This document shows positions 15,641-25,355 of a DNA stretch of 64,000 nucleotides, one piece after another (positions within the stretch are counted from its first letter, which is position 1; each line of letters opens with the position of its first letter). The DNA is from Chryseobacterium indologenes (GTDB taxonomy: Bacteria; Bacteroidota; Bacteroidia; Flavobacteriales; Weeksellaceae). The notes under the pieces were generated by a model. That model was not told the origin of the DNA and did not search any database. It saw only the letters and a list, made by a program, of their open reading frames with translations. The DNA is taken from assembly GCA_001013295.1 (NCBI GenBank), contig LAZY01000023.1, positions 62,001-126,000 of the forward strand, read 5' to 3'. A program made the position numbers and the translations under genes.

Positions 15641-17275
15641 ATGATACAGATCCTTATTTCTACTGTTTTCATAATTCCAGTCCTGATGGGCTGGGGAAAG
15701 ATCATGGAAAGTTTCTTTGGAAACGGATTCGGAGGAATTTCAGGAAAAGCACTTTCAGGAATCTTAGGAATCAGCCTTGTATGGGCACTTCTTTCTTTTT
15801 CCGTTCCATTGAATATCTATGTCGAGATACCTTCTATTCTACTGGGATTACTCTATTTTTTTAAAGATCAACTGTACCGTGAACTGTACACGTTTTCAAA
15901 AAGAGACTATGGGCTGGCTGGCATTGTTTCATTGATCATTTTACTGACTGGTTCTTACACTCCTTTTATATTAGATCATTTCGGGTATTATGTCCCAACA
16001 GTCAAATGGCTTACAGAATATGGTTTGGTCAAAGGGATTTCCAATCTGGATCTTACACTTGGGCAGATGTCTCTCTGGCATATTTTCCAAGCAGGATTCT
16101 CCGGTTTTTCAGATCCTTTTCTGAGGATCAACACCGTTTTGCTGATCATTTATTCCATTTATAGTATAGAAAGGAAACATTGGATTCATCTGTATTTTTT
16201 ACCTGTACTGTTTTTATTTTCGCAATCTCCCAGCCCGGACCTGCCTGTTATTATCTTTTCGCTGATTATTTTAAATGAAATTGTCATAGGCAGTAAAAAC
16301 ACCACACTCCTTTTCGCATTCTCTATATTTGTTTTTGCTGTAAAGCCTACCATGATATGGCTTCCGATATTTGTTTTTCTGCATTCCGTTCTCATTCTTA
16401 AATCCAATGTACAGAAACTGCTTTTCGGGATTGCTATTCTGCTTTTATTCTTTATTAAAAACATATGGACCTTCGGCTACCCTATCTTTCCGGTGGCTAT
16501 TGGAGATATGGGAGTATCCTGGAAACCTAATCCGGAAGTTTTAAAAATTTCTTCGCAATATGCAATTCTTAAGACGTATGACATGCAGTATTCTTATGAA
16601 GAAATTCAGCGGTTTTCAACAACAGATTATATTAAGAACTGGCTTTTCCTCAAAGGAATCAAGTCTAAGATCAACATTCTGTTCATTCTCAGCCTTATTC
16701 TGTTCTCAATACTGGCTTTGGTCAAAAAAAGAAAAATCCTCAACTTAGTCTGTATATCAATATTGATAAAAAGTGTATTGGTACTGATATTTTCTGCGCA
16801 ATACCGATTTTTCATAGACGTATTCTTTGTGATCTTTTTTATGGTATTCTATGGGTATTTTGATAAAAGAAAATCAATAGCCGTATTCTCAGTATTCAGC
16901 ATACTCATCATTTCAATATTATCTTTTCCCGGCATCATTCAAAAATATATTCCTAGTTTCAGAGTAGGTGGGTTTATGACAGGGATAAAAAAAGAACAGT
17001 TTTACAAACCGGCAACTTATGAATACATGACGTTCAAGTCTTTTAAAGTCGGAAATCTGAAATTTAACGTATCAAAAAACTACCCTTATAACTTTGACAC
17101 TCCATTGCCTGCTATTTCCACTGGCTATATTTTTGATGATGTTAAAGCCGGAATTTTCCCTCAGCTTATTGATAAAAATAACCTTGGTAAAGGATTTATC
17201 TGGAAAAAAATGACTTCTGATGAAAAACAGGAAGGACAAAAAGTGATCAATAATATCGAAAACACTGATAAATAG
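15641..17275 (+). CDS. Polytopic membrane protein, LIC_10190-like
   Basis: 544 aa, about a dozen hydrophobic segments throughout, with a conserved-looking loop ITLTGSYTPFILDHFGYYVPTVKWL-type region after about residue 100 (split by polar residues). The layout (many transmembrane helices, soluble C-terminal tail from about 450) resembles LIC_10190-type proteins and GT-C glycosyltransferase-like membrane proteins. The catalytic role is not established. It is followed by aroC after 50 nt. Confidence 0.65.
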   Translation: MIQILISTVFIIPVLMGWGKIMESFFGNGFGGISGKALSGILGISLVWALLSFSVPLNIYVEIPSILLGLLYFFKDQLYRELYTFSKRDYGLAGIVSLIILLTGSYTPFILDHFGYYVPTVKWLTEYGLVKGISNLDLTLGQMSLWHIFQAGFSGFSDPFLRINTVLLIIYSIYSIERKHWIHLYFLPVLFLFSQSPSPDLPVIIFSLIILNEIVIGSKNTTLLFAFSIFVFAVKPTMIWLPIFVFLHSVLILKSNVQKLLFGIAILLLFFIKNIWTFGYPIFPVAIGDMGVSWKPNPEVLKISSQYAILKTYDMQYSYEEIQRFSTTDYIKNWLFLKGIKSKINILFILSLILFSILALVKKRKILNLVCISILIKSVLVLIFSAQYRFFIDVFFVIFFMVFYGYFDKRKSIAVFSVFSILIISILSFPGIIQKYIPSFRVGGFMTGIKKEQFYKPATYEYMTFKSFKVGNLKFNVSKNYPYNFDTPLPAISTGYIFDDVKAGIFPQLIDKNNLGKGFIWKKMTSDEKQEGQKVINNIENTDK

Positions 17276-17313
17276 AACAAATCCTGAAACTTTATTATAT
17301 GAAGAAAAAAAGG

Positions 17314-17321
17314 TAATTTTG
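17314..17321 (+). promoter_or_regulatory. -7 element directly before aroC
   Basis: TAATTTTG matches TAnnTTTG and ends 5 nt before the aroC ATG, so the predicted transcript starts at or next to the A of ATG (leaderless). Confidence 0.55.
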
Positions 17322-17325
17322 TAGT

Positions 17326-18396
17326 ATGTTCAACACATTAGGTAATCTTCTTAGTCTTACAACATTTGGAGAAAGTCACGGAGTGGCTTATGGCGGTATC
17401 ATCAATAATTTTCCGGCAGGTTTAACGGTAGATCTCGATAAGGTTCAATATGAACTGAACCGAAGAAAACCCGGTCAGTCTGCTATTGTTACACAAAGAA
17501 AGGAAAGCGACACAGTAAAGTTTCTTTCCGGGATCTTTGATGGAAAAACAACAGGTACCCCAATCGGTTTTATCATTGAAAACGAAAATCAGAAATCAAA
17601 GGATTATGACCATATCGCAGGAGCATATCGTCCGAGCCATGCGGATTTCACCTATGATCAGAAATTTGGTTTCAGAGATCATCGTGGCGGCGGGAAATCT
17701 TCTGCAAGAGAAACAATGAACTGGGTTGTAGCCGGAGCTTTTGCCAAACAGCTTTTACCCGAAATAGAAATCAATGCTTACGTTTCTTCCGTAGGTGATA
17801 TTTTCTGTGAAAAACCTTATCAGGCTCTTGATTTTTCTAAAACGGAAAGCAATGATGTACGTTGCCCGGATGCTGAAACGGCTGAAAAAATGATTTCCAG
17901 AATCAAGGAGATCAAAAAAGAAGGAAATACCATTGGAGGAACCATTACCTGCGTCATCAAAAACGTTCCGGTAGGAATTGGTGAACCTATATTTTCAAAA
18001 CTTCAGGCAGAACTTGCAAAAGCGATGCTGAATATCAATGCCTGCAAAGGATTTGAATACGGAAGCGGTTTCTGTGGTGCTAAAATGACAGGAAAAGAGC
18101 ATAATGATGCTTTCAATACTGATTTTACTACAAAATCAAACCTTTCAGGTGGAATCCAGGGTGGAATTTCCAACGGAATGGATATTTATTTCCGTGTAGC
18201 ATTCAAGCCTGTAGCAACCATTCTGAGGCCTCAGGACAGTATTGACAAAGATGGAAATGCAGTTGTGGTAGAAGGAAAAGGGCGTCATGACCCTTGTGTG
18301 GTTCCAAGAGCTGTTCCGGTAGTGGAAGCCCTTGCTGCATTTGTATTAGCGGATCTGTTTCTGATCAACAAAACAAGAAATATCAATCATTTTTAA
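17326..18396 (+). CDS. aroC: Chorismate synthase
   Basis: 356 aa, normal length. It converts EPSP to chorismate (last shikimate step) with reduced FMN. The three classic signatures are present: [14 protein letters not shown] near the N-terminus, [16 protein letters not shown] near 120, and R-H-D-P-C-V-V-P near 323. It is followed at 18 nt by a thioredoxin-like gene. Confidence 0.97.
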   Translation: MFNTLGNLLSLTTFGESHGVAYGGIINNFPAGLTVDLDKVQYELNRRKPGQSAIVTQRKESDTVKFLSGIFDGKTTGTPIGFIIENENQKSKDYDHIAGAYRPSHADFTYDQKFGFRDHRGGGKSSARETMNWVVAGAFAKQLLPEIEINAYVSSVGDIFCEKPYQALDFSKTESNDVRCPDAETAEKMISRIKEIKKEGNTIGGTITCVIKNVPVGIGEPIFSKLQAELAKAMLNINACKGFEYGSGFCGAKMTGKEHNDAFNTDFTTKSNLSGGIQGGISNGMDIYFRVAFKPVATILRPQDSIDKDGNAVVVEGKGRHDPCVVPRAVPVVEALAAFVLADLFLINKTRNINHF

Positions 18397-18413
18397 CATA
18401 AATATTTTTGGTA

Positions 18414-18977
18414 ATGAAAAATTACTGGGATAAGGGAGTTTCTTTCGAAGAGTACCTTCAAATTGCAAAAGAAAGATTAGAGAATCCTGCCAATCAGCAG
18501 GAGGCTGAATATAAACAATATTATGAGCTGGGTCTTCAGAGAATGGACAGAACGGTAAAAAAATACGTTCCTGATGAAGATCAGCTGAAAGAGCTGGCGA
18601 CGAAAAACTTTGACGGAAAGATCTTGATTATCTCTGAAGCATGGTGCGGTGATGCAAGTGCAACCGTTCCTGCATTATTCAGATTTTTTGAAGGGCATAA
18701 CGACGTAAGAGTTTTCCTTAGAGACAGCGATAAGAGTCTGATCAATCAGTTTCTGACCAACGGTACGGAATCTATTCCTAAGGTTTTGATTCTGGATAAT
18801 GAATTTAACGTTAAAAGTTCATGGGGCCCACGTCCGAAATACGGATATGAGCTTTTGATGAAGTATAAGGCAGATCCTGAAGGCTATCCAAAAGATACTT
18901 TCTATAATGATCTGCAGATATATTATGCCAAAAACAGAGGTAAGGACGCTGTTCAGGAAATTTTAGATCTGCTATAA
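18414..18977 (+). CDS. Thioredoxin-fold family protein
   Basis: 187 aa. The segment KILIISEAWCGDASATVPALFRFF near residues 67-90 is a thioredoxin-fold active-site region reading WCGDAS, with only the first cysteine. ESIPKVLILD supplies the cis-proline. Resembles the Thioredoxin_9 group. The N-terminal 60 residues are helical. No signal peptide, so cytoplasmic. TTG at 18408 is possible, but ATG at 18414 fits better. It precedes a TlpA-like gene by 9 nt. Confidence 0.8.
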   Translation: MKNYWDKGVSFEEYLQIAKERLENPANQQEAEYKQYYELGLQRMDRTVKKYVPDEDQLKELATKNFDGKILIISEAWCGDASATVPALFRFFEGHNDVRVFLRDSDKSLINQFLTNGTESIPKVLILDNEFNVKSSWGPRPKYGYELLMKYKADPEGYPKDTFYNDLQIYYAKNRGKDAVQEILDLL

Positions 18978-18986
18978 TAAAAAGAT

Positions 18987-19526
18987 ATGAAGAAAAATAT
19001 CATTTATCTCATATTGATTGTCATTATCGGTGTTGTTGCTTTCGTACCGGGGATAAGGAATTTCCTAAAGGATACATTCTTTCCGGTGGCAACCATTGAG
19101 AAGGCCGTACATGTAAGTGAAGAGGATTATGATGTTGACCTTAAAGGAATCAATGCACCAAGCACTAATCTTAAAAACTTTAAGAACAAAGCTGTTTTCC
19201 TTAATTTCTGGGGAACCTGGTGCCCACCATGCAGAAAAGAATGGCCTTCCATTCAAAAGCTGTATGATTCCAGAAAGGATCATGTGGATTTTGTACTGAT
19301 TGCTATGAATGATAAGGAAGAAGATGTAAGAAAATTTTTGAAGGAAAATAATTATACGGTTCCTGTTTATATTGCGCAAAGTCCTATTTCTGAAAAAATA
19401 CTTCCTAAGGTATTTCCTACCACTTTTCTTCTGGATAAGAACGGAAGAATCCTTATTAAAGAAGACGCTTCAAAGGATTGGGACTCAGAGACTGTGCATC
19501 AGTTCATTGACAATATTATCAAATAG
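18987..19526 (+). CDS. TlpA-like membrane-anchored thiol-disulfide oxidoreductase
   Basis: 179 aa. An N-terminal transmembrane segment (about residues 4-22) precedes a thioredoxin domain with active site FWGTWCPPCRKEWP near residues 72-86 and cis-proline VFPTTFLLD. TlpA/ResA proteins reduce periplasmic disulfides, for example in cytochrome c maturation; the partner here is unknown. It sits 9 nt behind another thioredoxin-fold gene, suggesting a redox pair in one transcript. Confidence 0.88.
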   Translation: MKKNIIYLILIVIIGVVAFVPGIRNFLKDTFFPVATIEKAVHVSEEDYDVDLKGINAPSTNLKNFKNKAVFLNFWGTWCPPCRKEWPSIQKLYDSRKDHVDFVLIAMNDKEEDVRKFLKENNYTVPVYIAQSPISEKILPKVFPTTFLLDKNGRILIKEDASKDWDSETVHQFIDNIIK

Positions 19527-19566
19527 TTTTTTTAACTAAATTTTATAATTTGTTGGTACAGGATTT

Positions 19567-19953
19567 GTGAAATTTACATCATTGAAAAATGTATTTAAAT
19601 CCAAACACAAAATGAAATATTCAAAATTAAATCTTGCAAAAGAAGCTATCAATCACAAGGGCTTTATAAAAAAGATCCCTGATATTTTCAGAATGGTCAA
19701 AATGTGGAGAAAAGGAATTTATCCTATGAAATCCATTGACATTATTCTTCCTCTGTTGGGAATTTTATACGTCATCTCTCCTATCGACCTGCTTCCTGAG
19801 TTTGCCATACCGGTTCTTGGAGTCATGGATGATCTGGCAGTTTTATCACTGACTATTCCCAAACTCATCAAAGAGGTAGACAAGTTTTTACTTTGGGAAA
19901 CCGAACAAAGATACAAAGGCACTCAAGTTATTGATGCCGAAATCGTAAAATAA
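19567..19953 (+). CDS. YkvA family (DUF1232) membrane protein
   Basis: 128 aa from GTG at 19567, or 113 aa from ATG at 19612. The DUF1232 signature is clear: IILPLLGILYVISPIDLLPEFAIPVLGVMDDLAVL-type sequence, with ISPIDLLPE and the GVMDD motif between hydrophobic halves. Probably an inner-membrane protein; function unknown. It is followed by a good terminator. Confidence 0.85.
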   Translation: MKFTSLKNVFKSKHKMKYSKLNLAKEAINHKGFIKKIPDIFRMVKMWRKGIYPMKSIDIILPLLGILYVISPIDLLPEFAIPVLGVMDDLAVLSLTIPKLIKEVDKFLLWETEQRYKGTQVIDAEIVK

Positions 19954-19971
19954 TAGTTTATTATATTTTTC

Positions 19972-20003
19972 AAACCATCCTGGTCCATCCGGGGTGGTTT
20001 TTT
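19972..20003 (+). terminator. Terminator after ykvA-like gene
   Basis: AAACCATCC pairs with GGGTGGTTT (one G-T pair) across a ten-nucleotide loop and runs into TTTTTT. Confidence 0.8.
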
Positions 20004-20047
20004 ATATACAAATAGGCGATAAATTTTTAGGCCTTATTTCAATTCCT

Positions 20048-20055
20048 TAAATTTG
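20048..20055 (+). promoter_or_regulatory. -7 element of the UMP synthase gene
   Basis: TAAATTTG matches the consensus and lies 20 nt before the ATG. Confidence 0.5.
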
Positions 20056-20074
20056 CAACATCTAATAAAAAATA

Positions 20075-21454
20075 ATGGAAAGTAAAAAAGAATTCTTCTT
20101 AGAGTGCTACAAACTAGGCATCATCAAATTCGGAAGGTTTACCCTTAAAAGTGGTATCGAAAGCCCTTTTTATGTAGACCTGAGACCTTTGGCTTCTGAT
20201 CCTAAAATTTTAAAAAATCTTGCTAATTATTTATTGGAAATGCTTCCGTTAGATAATTTCGATTTAATCTGTGGAGTTCCTTATGCTGCGCTTCCTATGG
20301 CTACTGCGATGTCTCTGGAAAGCTATATTCCATTAATTATTAAAAGAAAAGAAGCGAAAAGCTACGGTACCAAAAAACTGATCGAAGGAATTTATCAGAA
20401 AGGACAGAACTGTCTTTTGGTAGAAGATGTGATCACTTCAGGAAAATCTTTGCTGGAAACCATTCCTGAAATAGAGCAGGAAGATCTTAAGGTTTCGGAT
20501 ATTGTAGTGGTTCTGGACAGAGAGCAAGGCGGAAAGCAACTATTGGAAGGTAAAGGATACAGGGTCCACACACTATTCAATATTTCAGAAGTATGCGACA
20601 TTCTTCAGGAGACGGGTGAATTGTCAGATGAAGAAGTAAAAAGAATCCAGGACTTCCTTCAGGGGAATCACATTCAGTTTGAAGAAGAAATCAGAACTTC
20701 TTACGAACAGAAACTTCAAAATGCCCAACATTCGGTTTCTAAAAAATTACTGGAAAATGCTTTAGCAAAACAATCCAACCTGATTGCCTCTGCTGATGTT
20801 ACCACTACTCAGGAATTATTGGCCTTAGCAGAAAAAGTAGGACCTCATATTGTTGCTTTAAAAACACATATAGATATTATTTCTGATTTTGATTACGAAA
20901 AAACGATTACTCCGTTAAAAGAAATTGCAGCAAAACACCAGTTCTTATTAATGGAAGACAGAAAATTTGCTGACATCGGAAATACGCAGGAACTTCAGTT
21001 TACCAGCGGTGTTTTCAAGATTACAGACTGGGCAGATTTTGTAACGTCTCAGGTCATCGGAGGTTTTGAGTCATTAGACTGTTTCAGTAATGTAGGAGTT
21101 GTGGCTATTGTCGGGATGTCTTCCAAAGGAGCTCTTACAACGGCAAGCTACCGTGAAGAAGCACTGAAAGTCGCTCAATCTCATCCTAACGTGATTGGCG
21201 GAGTATCTCAGAATAAACTTCCTGAAGAGCTTTTATTATTCACTCCGGGAGTCAATCTTGCTGATTCAGGAGACGGAAAAGGGCAACAGTACAACACCCC
21301 AGAACACGTTTTCAAAACCCTGCACACCGATTTTATCATTGTAGGGAGAGGAATCTATAAATCTGAAGATCCTGAAGCAGCTGCAATCACTTACAAAGCG
21401 GAGGGTTGGAATGCCTATATTAATTCTTTGGAAAAAAAAGCAATTCAGGAGTAA
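20075..21454 (+). CDS. Fused orotate phosphoribosyltransferase / OMP decarboxylase
   Basis: 459 aa carrying two enzymes of UMP synthesis in one chain. Residues 1-210 are OPRT: FTLKSGIESPFYVDLRPL, and the PRPP-binding LLVEDVITSGKSL near 113. Residues about 220-459 are OMP decarboxylase of the eukaryote-like type: catalytic LLMEDRKFADIGNTQ near 289-303 and a C-terminal IIVGRGIYKS phosphate loop. The domain order matches animal and plant UMP synthase rather than separate pyrE and pyrF. No feature suggests decay. Confidence 0.92.
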   Translation: MESKKEFFLECYKLGIIKFGRFTLKSGIESPFYVDLRPLASDPKILKNLANYLLEMLPLDNFDLICGVPYAALPMATAMSLESYIPLIIKRKEAKSYGTKKLIEGIYQKGQNCLLVEDVITSGKSLLETIPEIEQEDLKVSDIVVVLDREQGGKQLLEGKGYRVHTLFNISEVCDILQETGELSDEEVKRIQDFLQGNHIQFEEEIRTSYEQKLQNAQHSVSKKLLENALAKQSNLIASADVTTTQELLALAEKVGPHIVALKTHIDIISDFDYEKTITPLKEIAAKHQFLLMEDRKFADIGNTQELQFTSGVFKITDWADFVTSQVIGGFESLDCFSNVGVVAIVGMSSKGALTTASYREEALKVAQSHPNVIGGVSQNKLPEELLLFTPGVNLADSGDGKGQQYNTPEHVFKTLHTDFIIVGRGIYKSEDPEAAAITYKAEGWNAYINSLEKKAIQE

Positions 21455-21483
21455 AAACCTATAAAGTATAATACAAAATAAGT

Positions 21484-21491
21484 TATATTTG
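21484..21491 (+). promoter_or_regulatory. -7 element of the M1-like gene
   Basis: TATATTTG matches the consensus and precedes the TTG start at 21509 by 17 nt, which supports that start. Confidence 0.5.
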
Positions 21492-21508
21492 GGCTTTATC
21501 ACCGATAT

Positions 21509-24331
21509 TTGAAAAAGTTCAGCATTTGCCTTATTTTGTTTTGGGGAGTTATACAAGTTTCTGCTCAGAAAGACAGCATCTATATTGAAGCTAAACTGTC
21601 TCCTGACAAAAAGAACCTTGAGGTCAATCAGGAGATTGTCTATTACAATCATTCTGATAAAGATCTGAATACAGTAAAACTTCTCAACTGGGTTTCCGCC
21701 TATAACAAGCGGGGAACTTCTCTGGTCTACAGAAAACTGGAAGACCGGAATAATGATTTGCATTTTGCGAAAAATCATCAACTGGGAAAACTTCTTGAAT
21801 TGAATGTTAAAAATTCAGATCACGAAGAGATTCCTTTAAGTACACTTTCAGATGAAAATCTTTTCATTCCTCTGAAAGCGGCATTAAAACCTGGTGAAAG
21901 TGTTACTTTGCAACTTCACTACCGGATGCAGCTTCCCGATCATCAATTTACGGGATACGGAACAGCCGGCCAGAATGTTGTATTAAAATATTTCTTTATT
22001 GTTCCGGATCATTTTGATCCGGACAATATAGATAAAAGAAACTACCACGACATTGAAGAACCCGTTAGTTTCAATACATTCTGGACAGTCAATTTTGACA
22101 TCCCTGTCAATACCTTTGTTGAAGGAAATCTTCCACAGGTACAGATGAACTCTTTCAAAGGCTATCTGGATTCGGATCCTGAATTCCTGATTTCTCTTAG
22201 CCAATATCCTAATATAAAAGTCAATATTGACGGAACCGATACTGAAGTAAAGTTCGGTTACAACCTGAAGCCTGAAGAAAAGCAGAATCTAGAATTTTAT
22301 CTGCCTCTTCATTTGAAATTCCTTAAAGAAAAAATAGGCTCCCTTCCGAAAAGCATTTTTATTTCAGATAAATTCAGAGCTAAAGAAGATTTCTTCGGAA
22401 ATAATGATATTACGTTCTGGAAATTCAGATTTCAACTCTTTACCGAAGCTGAAAAAACCGATCTTGACTATTTCGGGATCATTGCCAAAAAGGTACTTGA
22501 CGAAAACATTATTGCAGATAAAGATAAAAGCCATTGGTTCAAAAACGGCTTAAAATCATATCTTGAAATTCAGTACCTGAAAAAGTTTTATCAGGATACC
22601 AAACTTTTAGGAACTTTACCGGAAACCAAAATATTTGGGATTAAACCTTTAAAAATATTCCATGCTTCCAAAGTAAAACTTCTGGACCGCTATGGACTGG
22701 CTTATCAGTATATCATGTTACAGAATCTGGATCAGAAGATTGATGAAGTTTTTCCGGTCCTCAGTAATTTTAATGACATGGCAATCAGCAGCTTTGAAAC
22801 CGGAAGCCTATTCAGCTATTCTGCGGATAAAATGGGCGAGGATTCTTTCAATGATATTGTAAAAAATTATATTTCTAAAAACTCAGGAAAAAAAATCAAT
22901 CCTGAAGAATTTTTGACCGACCTGTCTGAAAAGAATAAATCAACAAGTTATCTGTCTAATTTTTTTAAGCAGAAAAACAGAGTTGATTTCAAACTGAAAC
23001 ATATCAAAAAGGAAAACGATTCACTACAGATCAGAATTGCAAGAAATACAGATGTTGCCATCCCTGTAAAACTGGAAACGGAAACCAAAGAAGGAGAGAA
23101 AAAAGCCTATTGGATTGATACGGAGGAAAATCAGCGTATCACCAGCTTATCCCTTCCCGCTTCAGACAACATCTACAAAATGACACTGAACAGTGGTTAT
23201 ATCTTCCCTGAATCGAATTACAGAGATAACTTTCTGTATGCAAAAGGACTGTTCTCCAACGCAAAAAAAATTAAACTTAAATTAATAAAAGATATTCCCA
23301 ATCCTGAATATAATGAAATTTATATCAGCCCCAGAGTTCGCTTCAACAACACGTATGATAAGTTTCTCTTAGGAGTTAATTTGAAAAATCAATCTTTTTT
23401 TGATCAGAAATTTCTGTATTCAGTTACCCCTACCTACAGTACCGGAACAGGAAAACTTACCGGTTCAGGAGCAGTCTCCTACTCTTTCATGCCTGCTGAA
23501 AGTATTATCCGAAGCCTGACTTTTGGAGTTTCAGGAGCTTATTTTCATTATGATTATGGATTGGCCTACAGAAAAACGTCCATATCTTCATCAATCAGCT
23601 TCAGAAAGAATCCAAGAAGTACTGTGAGCAGAAGCATTGGAGCCTCTTATAATTATTTTGAAAGAGATCTGAGTCCTCTGATGATTGCCAATGAAGACTA
23701 CAGTAAATATAATCTCTGGAGCATCGGCTATGGATACAGTGACAGCCAGATGATTCATGAAAAAAGTTTCAGCCTGAGTACCCAGGGAATGGAAGACTTC
23801 AATAAAATAACTGCTGAAGGTTTCTACAGATGGGAATTTGCACCTAAACAAAAACTTAGTGTACGTTTATTTGCCGGCTATTTTTTAAGAAATGATACCC
23901 GAAATGATCTGTTCGACTACGGAATTTCAAGAGTTTCGAATTATTCATTTTCGTACACCCTTTTAGGAGAAAGTGCCAACAGCGGTCTTCTTTCACAACA
24001 GTTTATTCTTGCTGATGGTGGTTTTAAATCATTCCTTCCCGGAACAGTCAACCAATGGATCACTTCTATGAACGTAGACTCCAGCATCTGGAAGATATTC
24101 CATGTGTATGCTGATGCTGGAATTTATAAAAATAAAGACATTCCTGCAAAATTCATATGGGACAGTGGTATTAAAGTAAGAATCATCCCTGACTTTTTAG
24201 AAGTTTATTTCCCGATACAGTCTTCGCTGGGCTTTGAACCGTCCTTCAAAGACTATGCAAAACGAATAAGATATACGCTGGTGCTGAATCTTGGTTCCAT
24301 TATTAATGCAGCCAGAAGAGGATGGTATTAG
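21509..24331 (+). CDS. Inactive M1-peptidase-like protein with C-terminal beta-barrel
   Basis: 940 aa from a TTG start, with signal peptide ending VSAQ. Residues about 20-560 resemble the N-terminal and catalytic regions of M1 aminopeptidases. However, no HExxH was found, and the later zinc-ligand helix reads HWFKNGLKSYLEIQYL where active enzymes have W-x-N-E-G. From about 600 on, alternating aromatic strands (for example YISPRVRFNNTYDKFLLG) fit an outer-membrane beta-barrel, ending GRRGWY. Likely a surface or outer-membrane binding protein. Confidence 0.7.
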   Translation: MKKFSICLILFWGVIQVSAQKDSIYIEAKLSPDKKNLEVNQEIVYYNHSDKDLNTVKLLNWVSAYNKRGTSLVYRKLEDRNNDLHFAKNHQLGKLLELNVKNSDHEEIPLSTLSDENLFIPLKAALKPGESVTLQLHYRMQLPDHQFTGYGTAGQNVVLKYFFIVPDHFDPDNIDKRNYHDIEEPVSFNTFWTVNFDIPVNTFVEGNLPQVQMNSFKGYLDSDPEFLISLSQYPNIKVNIDGTDTEVKFGYNLKPEEKQNLEFYLPLHLKFLKEKIGSLPKSIFISDKFRAKEDFFGNNDITFWKFRFQLFTEAEKTDLDYFGIIAKKVLDENIIADKDKSHWFKNGLKSYLEIQYLKKFYQDTKLLGTLPETKIFGIKPLKIFHASKVKLLDRYGLAYQYIMLQNLDQKIDEVFPVLSNFNDMAISSFETGSLFSYSADKMGEDSFNDIVKNYISKNSGKKINPEEFLTDLSEKNKSTSYLSNFFKQKNRVDFKLKHIKKENDSLQIRIARNTDVAIPVKLETETKEGEKKAYWIDTEENQRITSLSLPASDNIYKMTLNSGYIFPESNYRDNFLYAKGLFSNAKKIKLKLIKDIPNPEYNEIYISPRVRFNNTYDKFLLGVNLKNQSFFDQKFLYSVTPTYSTGTGKLTGSGAVSYSFMPAESIIRSLTFGVSGAYFHYDYGLAYRKTSISSSISFRKNPRSTVSRSIGASYNYFERDLSPLMIANEDYSKYNLWSIGYGYSDSQMIHEKSFSLSTQGMEDFNKITAEGFYRWEFAPKQKLSVRLFAGYFLRNDTRNDLFDYGISRVSNYSFSYTLLGESANSGLLSQQFILADGGFKSFLPGTVNQWITSMNVDSSIWKIFHVYADAGIYKNKDIPAKFIWDSGIKVRIIPDFLEVYFPIQSSLGFEPSFKDYAKRIRYTLVLNLGSIINAARRGWY

Positions 24332-24375
24332 GAAAATAAATCATCAAAAATAAAAGGATATTGTGATCCACAAAA

Positions 24376-24413
24376 ACAAAAGAACAGTCCATTGTAATGA
24401 ACTGTTCTTTTGT
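24376..24413. terminator. Bidirectional terminator
   Basis: ACAAAAGAACAGT (24376) pairs with ACTGTTCTTTTGT (24401), 13 bp, between convergent genes. T-rich flanks occur on both strands. Confidence 0.85.
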
Positions 24414-24422
24414 TTATTAAGA

Positions 24423-25229
24423 TTAATCTTTCACAATTTTCTGGGAAATAGGAACATTATTAATGGTACCTGTTACAATATAAGTTCCTTTGGCCAGTTC
24501 TAAAATATCCAGACTTGTCGCCAGCTTTGTAGGTGATTTTTTCACAACCTGTCTGTAATTATCATATACTTTCACATCCCGAACTTCGGTTCCGAAAAGA
24601 ATTTTCCCATCTTTGATATAAGGATTCTGTACAAAACCAGACTTCACTGTTCCTTCAAACAGAAGATCTGTAATGGTATCTGTTTTATTCTCTTTTTTTA
24701 AAGCTGTTGTTATCATAGGGGAAGCGGCGGGCTGATCTCCTTTATATTGATCTGCATTCACTCCATATCCTACAAAATCCAGAACATTGGGTGATTTCGG
24801 TCCTGCAACCTGTACAATATTTCCTGCTAAGGCTATTTTACCGGACACTCCTGAAATATTTATTCCTGAAGAATCATTGGGAGTCCCGTCAAAATTGGTA
24901 ATGATCGTTGCTATAAAATCCGGTGTCGGTAAATTTTCAGTCCCCTTTTCAATAGCCGCCTCCTGAATCAGATAAGTCTGATCCGGTCCCAAAGTAAGAT
25001 CCGGTAAAGTGTGATATTGCGTAAATGCACCTACCGCCGGAGCATATTGTATACTTGCCCCCGTTAAAGAAACCAGATTGGTCCCGATATTTTTGAGCAT
25101 AATATAACTATACTTCGAAGCTGCATCAGGATTATCCCCACCTCCATAGATCTCGCTGATCACAATCTGAGCATTTGTAGATGCTGTAATGCATATTAAA
25201 CCAACAACAGTAAAGATTTTTTTCATCAT
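24423..25229 (-). CDS. T9SS cargo protein with lamin-tail-like domain (1)
   Basis: 268 aa. Signal peptide ends TNAQ. IVISEIYGGGDNPDAASKYSYIML begins a lamin-tail-domain (LTD) pattern, and the last 70 residues (VKVYDNYRQVV..., GTYIVTGTINNVPISQKIVKD) are a type A T9SS sorting tail. It should be secreted across the outer membrane by the gliding-associated T9SS. It is a diverged paralogue of the next gene. Function of the LTD outside bacteria-surface adhesion is unclear. Confidence 0.85.
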   Translation of the reverse strand: MMKKIFTVVGLICITASTNAQIVISEIYGGGDNPDAASKYSYIMLKNIGTNLVSLTGASIQYAPAVGAFTQYHTLPDLTLGPDQTYLIQEAAIEKGTENLPTPDFIATIITNFDGTPNDSSGINISGVSGKIALAGNIVQVAGPKSPNVLDFVGYGVNADQYKGDQPAASPMITTALKKENKTDTITDLLFEGTVKSGFVQNPYIKDGKILFGTEVRDVKVYDNYRQVVKKSPTKLATSLDILELAKGTYIVTGTINNVPISQKIVKD

Positions 25230-25303
25230 ATCAATTTTAAAAATGGTTTCATTATAAAAATATCAAAAAAGATACCACCAAATTATGAAATAATCACAAT
25301 AAA

Positions 25304-25332
25304 AAACAGCCATTTCGATGAAATGGCTGTTT
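25304..25332 (-). terminator. Terminator after second T9SS cargo gene
   Basis: AAACAGCCATTTC pairs perfectly with GAAATGGCTGTTT. On the minus strand it is followed by TTTATTGTG. Confidence 0.85.
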
Positions 25333-25355
25333 ATATTTTAATCTTAAAGAGATGA

